Part shown: piece by piece, positions 1 through 6,168 of the stretch
Numbering within the stretch: the first letter of the stretch is position 1
How the letters are laid out: each line of letters begins with the position of its first letter
Assembly (NCBI GenBank): GCA_030146295.1
Contig: JASLCD010000054.1
Span: forward strand, 1-15,324
Direction: 5' to 3'
DNA length: 15,324 nt
DNA from: Chryseobacterium sp.
Lineage (GTDB): Bacteria > Bacteroidota > Bacteroidia > Flavobacteriales > Weeksellaceae
Position numbers and translations under genes: made by a program
The notes under the pieces: model-generated
The model's input: the letters and a program-made list of their open reading frames with translations, nothing else
Database searches by the model: none
What the model was told of the DNA's origin: nothing

Positions 1-249
1 CGGAAAACCTACGTTACGCGTTACTAAAATCATGCCAAATGCTTATGTTTATTGACTTTAGCAAAAAGTTAATATTATTTTCTGTATTTATTAAATCCTA
101 AATTAAGTACAGACAATTAATTTTTTTAACCATATGATTATTAAATTTATAAGTAATTCTAAAAATCCTTGATTTTTAGAAAATTAAACCCCTGTGTTTG
201 TGGGAGTTTTAAAATGTTATTAAAGACCTGTTTTATTAATTTTTATTAA
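1..249. other. Region upstream of panD; possible gene end at the edge
   Basis: AT-rich stretch without a gene that I can identify. The first 27 bases are open in frame 1 on the + strand and end in TAA (last residues would be YVTRY), so they may be the tail of a gene cut off by the window edge. A short open frame on the - strand starting with the ATG at 33-31 reaches the edge and is an equally weak alternative. The region also holds the perfect 11-bp hairpin listed separately. Nothing else was recognised. Confidence 0.3.
157..181. repeat. Perfect 11-bp hairpin upstream of panD
   Basis: The arms 157-167 (TTCTAAAAATC) and 171-181 (GATTTTTAGAA) are exact reverse complements around a 3-nt loop (CTT). 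No T-run follows on either strand, so it is not a convincing intrinsic terminator in the usual form. It could be a weak terminator for an upstream gene or a protein-binding dyad about 70 bases upstream of the panD promoter. Only the symmetry is seen directly; the role is unknown. Confidence 0.5.
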
Positions 250-257
250 TAAATTTG
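228..257 (+). promoter_or_regulatory. Probable Bacteroidota-type promoter of panD
   Basis: TAAATTTG at 250-257 matches the flavobacterial -7 consensus TAnnTTTG. A partial -33 element, CTG (consensus TTG), lies at 228-230 with a spacer of exactly 19 nt. The panD ATG begins only 4 nt after the -7 box, so the transcript may start at or very near the start codon and be leaderless. Confidence 0.55.
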
Positions 258-261
258 CAAC

Positions 262-612
262 ATGTTAATAGAAGTTTTCAAGTCTAAGATTCATAGGGTG
301 AGAGTAACTGCGTCTGACCTTAATTATATAGGAAGTATAACAATAGATGAAGATCTTATTGAAGCTGCCGGTCTGGTAGTAGGAGAAAGGGTCTATATCG
401 TGAATGTGAACAACGGAGAACGTTTTGATACCTACGTTATCAAAGGAAAAAGAAAATCCGGAGAAGTATGTCTTAATGGGCCTGCGGCAAGAAAAGTACA
501 GAAAGATGATATTATTATCGTAATTGCTTATGCGCAGATGACTCCTGAGGAGGCTAAAGATTTCCAGCCGAAGATCGTTTTCCCGGATGAAAAAACAAAT
601 CTTCTTACCTAG
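262..612 (+). CDS. panD: Aspartate 1-decarboxylase (pyruvoyl enzyme)
   Basis: PanD converts L-aspartate to beta-alanine and CO2 in the cytoplasm, supplying the beta-alanine half of pantothenate and so coenzyme A. The 116-residue product has the usual family length and begins MLIEVFKSKIHRV. It contains the YIGSITID segment in which the family self-cleaves between Gly24 and Ser25; that serine becomes the catalytic pyruvoyl group. The NGPAAR segment near residue 72, part of the active-site region, is also present. No ribosome-binding site is visible; the start is fixed by the N-terminal match to the family and by the promoter box only 4 nt upstream. The next gene follows after 3 nt, so the two are probably co-transcribed. 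No panB or panC lies in the window. Confidence 0.96.
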   Translation: MLIEVFKSKIHRVRVTASDLNYIGSITIDEDLIEAAGLVVGERVYIVNVNNGERFDTYVIKGKRKSGEVCLNGPAARKVQKDDIIIVIAYAQMTPEEAKDFQPKIVFPDEKTNLLT

Positions 613-615
613 TAC

Positions 616-1644
616 ATGGAGAAAACATCAAAAAGTCCGGTAAAATCCATACTAACAATAGTAATATCGCTTGCTTTTGCAGGCTTTTTTTTATGGCTTG
701 CCTTAAGAGGGCTTGATTTTAAGGTCATTCAACAGTCCCTGGCGAAAGCAAATTATCTTTGGGTATTGTTGGCATCCGTGTTTGGGCTTCTTGCGTACTG
801 GTTCAGGGCTATTCGCTGGAACCTGATGCTGGAACCCATGGGATACAAAATTTCAAACTCCAATTCCCTTTGGTCTATATCATTTGGATATCTGATGAAT
901 CTTACCATTCCCAGAAGTGGGGAGGTAGCGAGAGCTACAGCTTTATATGGTGTGGAAAAAGTACCTGTTGATAAATCTTTCGGAACTATCATTTTGGAAA
1001 GGGTAGTGGATCTGATATGTATGCTGGGATTTTTAGGACTGACTTTATTGTTTAAATATGATGCAATTCTGTCATTCTATAAAAACTCAGGAATCACGAT
1101 GAACCCTAACAAGATTTTATGGGTTCTTTCGATCCTTATTGCAGGAACAGTCCTGTTTTTTATATTTAAAAAGAAACTTTCAGGAATTCCGTTTTTAGGA
1201 AAAGTTGTCAGTTTTATAGACGGAATTTTTCAGGGGATTACTTCCATCTTTAAATTAAAGGAAAAAGGAAAATTCATCCTTTATACATTAGGAATCTGGA
1301 TTTGTTATTATTTAGCAGCTTATCTGGTTTGCTTTGCTCTTCCTGAAACCTCAGCATTTACCTTTGCAGATGGTTTTTTCATCATTGTTGTGGGAACGTT
1401 GGGAATGATTATTCCTGCCAGTGGAGGTATCGGGGCTTATAATCTTGCGATGAAGTATGGGTTTATGGCTCTCTTTATTTCGGTAGGAAAAAGCGCTGAT
1501 TTCGGAGGTGAAATGGGGCTTACCTATTCCTTTATTTCTTTACCGCTGCAGATTGTTATCATGCTGGTAATGGGACTGATTTCCATTCCTATGCTGGCAA
1601 AAGCAAGAAACGCTGCCGTTTCAGATAAGGATTTTGAAAATTAA
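616..1644 (+). CDS. Lysylphosphatidylglycerol synthase TM-region family membrane protein
   Basis: A 342-residue polytopic inner-membrane protein of the UPF0104 / LPG_synthase_TM family (the flippase-like half of MprF, also related to AglD). About seven or eight hydrophobic segments can be seen, the first near residues 10-32. Family-typical motifs are present: FRAIRW around residue 64 and the N-x-x-x-P-R-x-G-E-x-x-R segment (NLTIPRSGEVARA) near residue 97, plus a Gly-rich stretch (PASGGIGAYN) near 270. It lacks the soluble aminoacyl-transferase domain of full MprF, so a lipid-transport role is more likely than lysyl transfer; the substrate is unknown. It starts 3 nt after panD stops, a pairing that suggests shared transcription and not a shared pathway. 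The short basic C-terminus is probably cytoplasmic. Confidence 0.85.
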   Translation: MEKTSKSPVKSILTIVISLAFAGFFLWLALRGLDFKVIQQSLAKANYLWVLLASVFGLLAYWFRAIRWNLMLEPMGYKISNSNSLWSISFGYLMNLTIPRSGEVARATALYGVEKVPVDKSFGTIILERVVDLICMLGFLGLTLLFKYDAILSFYKNSGITMNPNKILWVLSILIAGTVLFFIFKKKLSGIPFLGKVVSFIDGIFQGITSIFKLKEKGKFILYTLGIWICYYLAAYLVCFALPETSAFTFADGFFIIVVGTLGMIIPASGGIGAYNLAMKYGFMALFISVGKSADFGGEMGLTYSFISLPLQIVIMLVMGLISIPMLAKARNAAVSDKDFEN

Positions 1645-1667
1645 TACAATACTCTTTTATATCATAC

Positions 1668-1697
1668 AAGGTTCAATTTTTCAATTGGACCTTTTTT
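1668..1697 (+). terminator. Intrinsic terminator after the panD operon
   Basis: The arms AAGGTTCAATT (1668-1678) and AATTGGACCTT (1683-1693) form an 11-bp stem with one G-U pair and a 4-nt loop. The 3' arm runs into a T6 tract (1692-1697). It separates the panD operon from the Ter cluster. Confidence 0.9.
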
Positions 1698-1733
1698 ATG
1701 GTGATTTGTGACTTAATGAGCTTTAATTGTGCT

Positions 1734-1763
1734 CTGTAGATCATTTTTTTCTAAATAAATTTG
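1734..1763 (+). promoter_or_regulatory. Probable promoter of the Ter cluster
   Basis: TAAATTTG (1756-1763) fits the TAnnTTTG -7 consensus. As at panD, a CTG (1734-1736) lies 19 nt upstream as an imperfect -33 element. It leaves a 5' leader of roughly 50 nt before the first terD gene at 1821. No metal- or stress-regulator site was recognised. Confidence 0.5.
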
Positions 1764-1820
1764 GTCAATTCATAAATCACTTCTATCTTAATGCGAAAAA
1801 TAATCATAATATAAAACACT

Positions 1821-2396
1821 ATGGCAATTAATCTACAGAAAGGGCAAAAGATTGATATAGGATTGACTAAAATGACGATTGGATTAGGATGGGACCCCAA
1901 TGAAGGAACCGGCTATGACTTTGACCTGGATGCTTCTGCAATCATGATTGATTCTGACAGAAAATTAGTAAGCGAAGAATATTTTGTTTTTTACAATAAC
2001 CTGAATTCCCCGGACGGAGCTCTTACACATACAGGTGATGATCCTAATGGTAAAAACAGTGATGGTGACGATGATGAAGCAATTGTAATAGATCTGGATA
2101 AAGTAGATTCCAGAGTGGAAGAAATTCTTTTTGTAGTCACTATAGAAGATTTTGAAAGAAGAAGACAAAATTTCGGACAGGTAAGAAACTCTTATATCAG
2201 AGTGGTTGATAATCACTCAAACCAGGAAATAGCAAAATATGAGCTGGATGAGGATTTCTCTATTGAAACAGGAGTTGAATTCGGAAGGCTGTACAAAAGA
2301 AATGGAAGCTGGAAGTTTGAAGCTTCAGGCATAGGATACAGAGCAGATCTGGGCTTCTTCCTGGAGAAATATTATAAAGGACAAATCATCAAATAA
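1821..2396 (+). CDS. TerD-family calcium-binding stress protein (first copy)
   Basis: A 191-residue, single-domain TerD/TerE-type protein. The family forms beta-sandwich, Ca2+-binding proteins linked to resistance to tellurite, phage and membrane or oxidative stress. Seen here are the family marks IGLGWDPNEG and YDFDLDASAIM (residues 21-41), the SPDGALTHTGDDPNGKNSDGD loop rich in Asp that supplies calcium ligands, and the conserved C-terminal pattern with YKRNGSWKFEASGIGY. Length is normal and no signal peptide is present, so it should act in the cytoplasm or at the inner face of the membrane. It is the first gene of the cluster and is followed after 28 nt by a second, longer TerD-family gene with an almost identical 5' end. 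The exact Ter subfamily letter cannot be settled without alignment. Confidence 0.95.
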   Translation: MAINLQKGQKIDIGLTKMTIGLGWDPNEGTGYDFDLDASAIMIDSDRKLVSEEYFVFYNNLNSPDGALTHTGDDPNGKNSDGDDDEAIVIDLDKVDSRVEEILFVVTIEDFERRRQNFGQVRNSYIRVVDNHSNQEIAKYELDEDFSIETGVEFGRLYKRNGSWKFEASGIGYRADLGFFLEKYYKGQIIK

Positions 2397-2424
2397 AACC
2401 ACCCAATACACAAAAACGATAACT

Positions 2425-3102
2425 ATGGCAATTAATTTACAGAAAGGGCAAACGATTGATTTAAGAAAGAATGACCGCGGAGAAAGTGTTTATGATCTTT
2501 CTAAGGTAACCATCGGTTTAGGATGGGATGTAAGAAAACAAGGTGGAGGTTTTTTTGGAAAACTGTTCAGTAAAGAAGCTGAATATGACCTTGATGCAGT
2601 AGCTTTCCTCTTAGATGGCAACGGTAAAGTAGCCAATCTTGGAAGAACGGTACAGACCAATGACGGAAGACAGATGGGGCTTTATCAGGGAGATGTGGTT
2701 TTCTTCAATTCTATGCAGCATCCAAGTGGTAATGTATGGCTTACAGGAGACAACAGAACCGGAGCAGGAGATGGAGACGATGAGCAGATCATTGTTAGAT
2801 TGGATCAGCTGGATCAGAGTTATCAGAAAATTGTATTCCTGGTTACCATTTATCAGGGGAAAACCAATAACCAACACTTCGGTATGATCGAAAACGCATT
2901 TATCCGGGCGGTAGATGCTACAGGAAAAGAAATTACAAAATACAGCCTTTCCGGAGATTCAAGCATGAACGGAATGTGTGCAATGGTTTTTGCAGAAGCG
3001 TACCGTCATAATGGAGACTGGAAATTCCGTGCTGTGGGTGAGCCGCATCATACGGATAACTTTATAGATATTCTGAAGCAGCAGTACGCTTATTCCAACT
3101 AA
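2425..3102 (+). CDS. TerD/TerZ-like calcium-binding stress protein (second copy)
   Basis: A 225-residue TerD-family protein. Compared with its neighbour it carries an insertion after IGLGWD (KQGGGFFGKLF, around residues 39-49), before the EYDLDAVAFLL strand. Together with the loop TGDNRTGAGDGDDE (around residues 107-120), this resembles TerZ, which has a similar Gly-Phe-rich insertion. The Asp-rich loop for Ca2+ and the terminal YRHNGDWKFRAVGE motif are intact, so it should be functional. The first 36 coding bases differ from those of the preceding gene at only two positions, although the rest has diverged, suggesting tandem duplication with a conserved or gene-converted start. It ends before a strong hairpin that precedes the signalling genes. 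Confidence 0.93.
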   Translation: MAINLQKGQTIDLRKNDRGESVYDLSKVTIGLGWDVRKQGGGFFGKLFSKEAEYDLDAVAFLLDGNGKVANLGRTVQTNDGRQMGLYQGDVVFFNSMQHPSGNVWLTGDNRTGAGDGDDEQIIVRLDQLDQSYQKIVFLVTIYQGKTNNQHFGMIENAFIRAVDATGKEITKYSLSGDSSMNGMCAMVFAEAYRHNGDWKFRAVGEPHHTDNFIDILKQQYAYSN

Positions 3103-3129
3103 ATTCTCAATTTTTTTCAAACCAACATA

Positions 3130-3167
3130 AAGCCGGCTAGGAAGTCTTCGACTTCCTCCGCCGGCTT
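3130..3167 (+). repeat. Strong hairpin between the terD pair and the TerY genes
   Basis: The outer arms AAGCCGGC (3130-3137) and GCCGGCTT (3160-3167) pair fully. After a one-versus-two base mismatch, the inner arms AGGAAGTC (3139-3146) and GACTTCCT (3150-3157) pair around a TTC loop. No T-run follows, so it is a poor terminator. It resembles a REP-type intergenic element and could protect the upstream terD message from 3' decay, or lower expression of the downstream signalling genes relative to the structural ones. Confidence 0.75.
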
Positions 3168-3188
3168 CAGAATTAATATTATCGTGTA

Positions 3189-3827
3189 ATGAGCAGGAGA
3201 TTATTAGCCTATTTTTTATTAGATACTTCAGGTTCTATGAACGGTGAGCCTATTCAGGCGCTGAATAACGGATTCAACGGATTGATCAGTATGCTTCGTG
3301 CAGATCCGCAGGCGATGGACAGCCTGCATCTGAGTGTTATTACCTTCGATCGAGAAGTTAAAAATATTATTCCTTTAACAGATCTGGCCAGTTTTTATCC
3401 TATGGAAATTACCTGTCCGGACAGTGGGCCAACCCATACAGGAGCTGCATTGGAAATGGTTTCTGAATTGGTGCAGAAAGAAATTGTAAAAGAATCTGCC
3501 GATACCAAAGGAGACTGGCAGCCGCTGCTTTTTATGTTTACAGATGGAAAACCTTCAGATATTCAGAAATACAGACAAATGATTCCTGTGATCAGAGGGC
3601 TGGAATTTGGAGCCATCGTAGGCTGTGCAGCAGGTCCGAAAGCGGATGAACAGTTTCTGAAAGAACTGACGGATCATGTGGTGAAACTGGATACCACAGA
3701 CGCGATTACCCTTTCTTCCTTTTTCAAATGGGTGAGTTCTTCCATTACACAGGGAAGTCATTCACAAAATACGGGAGAAAATATCACACTACCTCCGCCA
3801 CCATCGGAGCTTACTATTATCATTTAA
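3189..3827 (+). CDS. TerY-like von Willebrand factor A protein, short form
   Basis: A 212-residue cytoplasmic protein consisting of one vWA domain. The metal-ion-dependent adhesion site is complete: DTSGS (Asp12, Ser14, Ser16), a threonine in GPTHTG (around residues 80-85) and the FTDGKPSD segment (Asp119). vWA domains of the TerY type act as metal-dependent protein-interaction modules in Ter systems. It lacks the Cys-rich C-terminal domain found in the next gene and ends instead in a short proline run followed by hydrophobic residues (LPPPPSELTIII), a possible docking tail. It starts 21 nt after the intergenic hairpin and is followed after 16 nt by its longer paralogue. The partner is likely the phosphatase or kinase downstream, by analogy with the TerY-P module; this is inference. 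Confidence 0.9.
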   Translation: MSRRLLAYFLLDTSGSMNGEPIQALNNGFNGLISMLRADPQAMDSLHLSVITFDREVKNIIPLTDLASFYPMEITCPDSGPTHTGAALEMVSELVQKEIVKESADTKGDWQPLLFMFTDGKPSDIQKYRQMIPVIRGLEFGAIVGCAAGPKADEQFLKELTDHVVKLDTTDAITLSSFFKWVSSSITQGSHSQNTGENITLPPPPSELTIII

Positions 3828-3843
3828 AAATTGTCTTTACAGC

Positions 3844-4887
3844 ATGAGAAGACTGCCTATTTATTTTTTAGTAGATATCTCCGAATCTATGGTAGGAGAA
3901 CCTATTGAGCAGGTACAGGAAGGTATTGCCAATATTATCAGAGAATTAAAAAAAGATCCATATTCACTGGAGACCGTATATATTTCCGTTATAGGTTTTG
4001 CAGGAGAAGCAGAGGTTATTACTCCATTGCAGGATATTATCAGCTTTTATCCTCCTAAAATCCCAATCGGGAGCGGGACATCACTTTCACAGGGCTTGAT
4101 AAAAGTAATGGATTGTATCGACAGGGATATTGTGAAAACAACTTATGAAAGAAAAGGAGATTGGAAACCCATTGTTTTCCTGTTTACTGATGGAGTTCCT
4201 ACTGATGATGCTACCAAAGCCATTGAGAGGTGGACTCACAAGTACGGCGGAAAACCCAATACAATTGCTGTATCTATAGGTGAAAATACAAACTATAAAC
4301 TTCTCGGTTCCCTAGCTGATAATGTATTGTTGTTCAATAACGCTGATGAAAACTCCTACAAAGAGTTTTTCAAGTGGGTAACGGATTCTATTAAAACCAC
4401 CAGCCAGAGTGTAACGGAGGCGAAGAAAGAAGGAATCAACCTTTCTAAAATCGATTCTCTTATTCTGGAAAAAGTAGATCCTGAAATGGAGCAGAGATTC
4501 CCGGACAATAACTTTGTCGTGTTGAACGGAAAATGTCAGGAAACGGAAAAACTTTATCTGATGAAGTTTAAGAAAGCCTTTGCAGAATCAAGTATACCGG
4601 GAATGTCCACAAGATATTACAGATTGGACGGCGCTTATAAAATTGATGAAAAAGCATACTACAGACTTTCTTCCCATCAGAAAACCCATCTTAAAATTAA
4701 TATAGAAGAACTGGATGGAGGTACTTCGTGCCCTCACTGTGCCAATCCTATTGCATTGGCTACCTGTTCGTGCGGCGGTATTCACTGTCTGAGAGGAGAA
4801 GGATACAGCAAATGCCCATGGTGTGGAACTTCAGATTATTACGGATTTTCGGGAGGAGGATTTGATATTAACAGAACTCTGGGATAA
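3844..4887 (+). CDS. TerY-like vWA protein with C-terminal Cys-rich metal-binding domain
   Basis: A 347-residue TerY homologue. The N-terminal vWA domain (residues 1-185) starts MRRLPIYFLVDISES and has a full metal site: Asp11, Ser13, Ser15, Thr79 (GSGTS) and Asp116 (FTDG). Residues 290-347 form a compact Cys-rich domain with Cys296, 299, 308, 310, 315, 324 and 327 plus His298 and His314, matching the TerY-C metal-binding type; zinc is the likely ligand. The two TerY genes are adjacent, which suggests a heteromeric pair or a divided role. The gene's stop overlaps the start of the phosphatase by one base (TAATG), so translation is probably coupled. A role as the metal-sensing or scaffold part of the phosphatase/kinase switch is inference. 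Confidence 0.93.
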   Translation: MRRLPIYFLVDISESMVGEPIEQVQEGIANIIRELKKDPYSLETVYISVIGFAGEAEVITPLQDIISFYPPKIPIGSGTSLSQGLIKVMDCIDRDIVKTTYERKGDWKPIVFLFTDGVPTDDATKAIERWTHKYGGKPNTIAVSIGENTNYKLLGSLADNVLLFNNADENSYKEFFKWVTDSIKTTSQSVTEAKKEGINLSKIDSLILEKVDPEMEQRFPDNNFVVLNGKCQETEKLYLMKFKKAFAESSIPGMSTRYYRLDGAYKIDEKAYYRLSSHQKTHLKINIEELDGGTSCPHCANPIALATCSCGGIHCLRGEGYSKCPWCGTSDYYGFSGGGFDINRTLG

Positions 4888-6164
4888 TGATGGGTAAGTT
4901 TTTCCGTAAATCAGACTCTGAATCTAAGCCAAAGACAATGGAACAGGCCGTCATTTATAAAGAAAAAGAAGAGTTCAAAGACGCACACTGGATATTGAAA
5001 AATGCCAGTGCAAAGCAGTTCTATGAATTCAGCCTTGACATGGAAGACTTCCCGAATATCAGGATTCAGAATATCGGAAATCTGGAAGATACAGGGCTTA
5101 CTTTTGAAAATGGCATAATTTCAGGAACTCCAATGGTAAATAATAGGTATCATCTGGATGTTCAGTTTTATCACATTTATGATCAGAACCGGGTTGACAT
5201 AAAAAAGATTCAGCTTTTTGTAAACGCGGATCCGAAGGACCTGTGGAAAAATATTCCAAGCGATACCAATGCTGTTTTTTATAAATCGGAAGAAGACTCA
5301 TTTAAAGGTTTGTTTTCAGACAAAAAAATTGTTGTGGCTTCCAAAAGAGGAAGATCCCATGCCCATGAAGGGAAATTTCGTGAAGATGATTTTGCTGTGA
5401 ACACGCTTCCTGAAGGCTGGAATATTATCTCTGTTTCGGACGGTGCGGGTTCTGCTGTTGCCGCAAGAGAAGGTTCTAGATTGGCTACGGTAACGATCAA
5501 TCAATTTTTCAGTTCACAGGAGATTGTGCAGGAAATTGAAAACAAAATCAATCTTATATATGATGCCGGATCTTCTGATGAAATGCGTTCACATGCAGAA
5601 CAGAGTATCATCCATCTTTTATCGGAAGGCGTTTCGAAGGTTTATCGTACATTGGAAAAAACAGCGGCAGAAAATTCTTTGTCTGTGAATGATCTGCATG
5701 CAACACTCATTTTTGCTTTGCTTAAAAAGTTCAGTTTCGGATATGTCATTCTTAGCTTTGGAGTAGGAGACTGCCCGATCAATCTGATTAATACTGATTT
5801 TTCTGAAGTCAAACTTTTAAACCGGATGGATGTGGGCGAGTTTGGCGGTGGTACACGATTTATCACCATGAAAGAGATTTTTAATGATAAAATAACTTCC
5901 CGTTTTAGAATAACGTGCATAGAAGATTTTTCTTATCTCGTACTGATGACGGATGGTATTTATGATCCTAAATTTACCACAGAAAATAAACTGGAAGACA
6001 CGGAAAGCTGGAAATCACTTTTTGAAGACCTGTCCGGAAATAATGATGACCGGACGAAAGCAGATTTTATCAATGATGAAAAAATTGATGAAGAACTTTT
6101 AATATGGTGTGATTTCTGGAGCAGAGGAAATCATGATGACCGTACATTGGCAATAATCTATTAA
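4887..6164 (+). CDS. PP2C-family protein phosphatase with N-terminal Ig-like domain
   Basis: A 425-residue protein whose C-terminal part (about residues 150-425) is a PP2C Ser/Thr phosphatase needing two metal ions. All core acidic motifs are visible: REDDF (165-169), SVSDGAG (183-188, Asp185), GVGDC (292-296), LMTDGIYD (354-360, Asp356) and the terminal HDDRTLAII (Asp417/418). The first 115 residues are unusual: GLTFENGIISGTP followed by an alternating strand pattern (about 70-112) looks like the 'putative Ig' (He_PIG) fold known mainly from extracellular proteins, yet there is no signal peptide. It overlaps the TerY gene by one base and is followed 4 nt later by the kinase it probably opposes. 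An alternative ATG lies at 4890. The catalytic assignment is firm; the Ig-like call is moderate. Confidence 0.9.
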   Translation: MMGKFFRKSDSESKPKTMEQAVIYKEKEEFKDAHWILKNASAKQFYEFSLDMEDFPNIRIQNIGNLEDTGLTFENGIISGTPMVNNRYHLDVQFYHIYDQNRVDIKKIQLFVNADPKDLWKNIPSDTNAVFYKSEEDSFKGLFSDKKIVVASKRGRSHAHEGKFREDDFAVNTLPEGWNIISVSDGAGSAVAAREGSRLATVTINQFFSSQEIVQEIENKINLIYDAGSSDEMRSHAEQSIIHLLSEGVSKVYRTLEKTAAENSLSVNDLHATLIFALLKKFSFGYVILSFGVGDCPINLINTDFSEVKLLNRMDVGEFGGGTRFITMKEIFNDKITSRFRITCIEDFSYLVLMTDGIYDPKFTTENKLEDTESWKSLFEDLSGNNDDRTKADFINDEKIDEELLIWCDFWSRGNHDDRTLAIIY

Positions 6165-6168
6165 TATC

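Noticed and set aside
1..33. Start of a divergent gene on the - strand
   Set aside because: Only 11 codons are inside the window and there is no recognisable sequence or good promoter; kept only as a remark.
753..992. Open frame on the - strand inside the membrane protein gene
   Set aside because: It lies wholly within a well-supported gene, has no family match and no promoter.
3130..3167. Intrinsic terminator between terD and terY genes
   Set aside because: The stem is strong but there is no T-run on either side directly after it, and the downstream genes have no obvious promoter of their own.
4887..4889. Second start codon of the phosphatase at 4890 as the true start
   Set aside because: Both are possible; the TAATG overlap at 4885-4889 favours 4887, and the difference is one residue.
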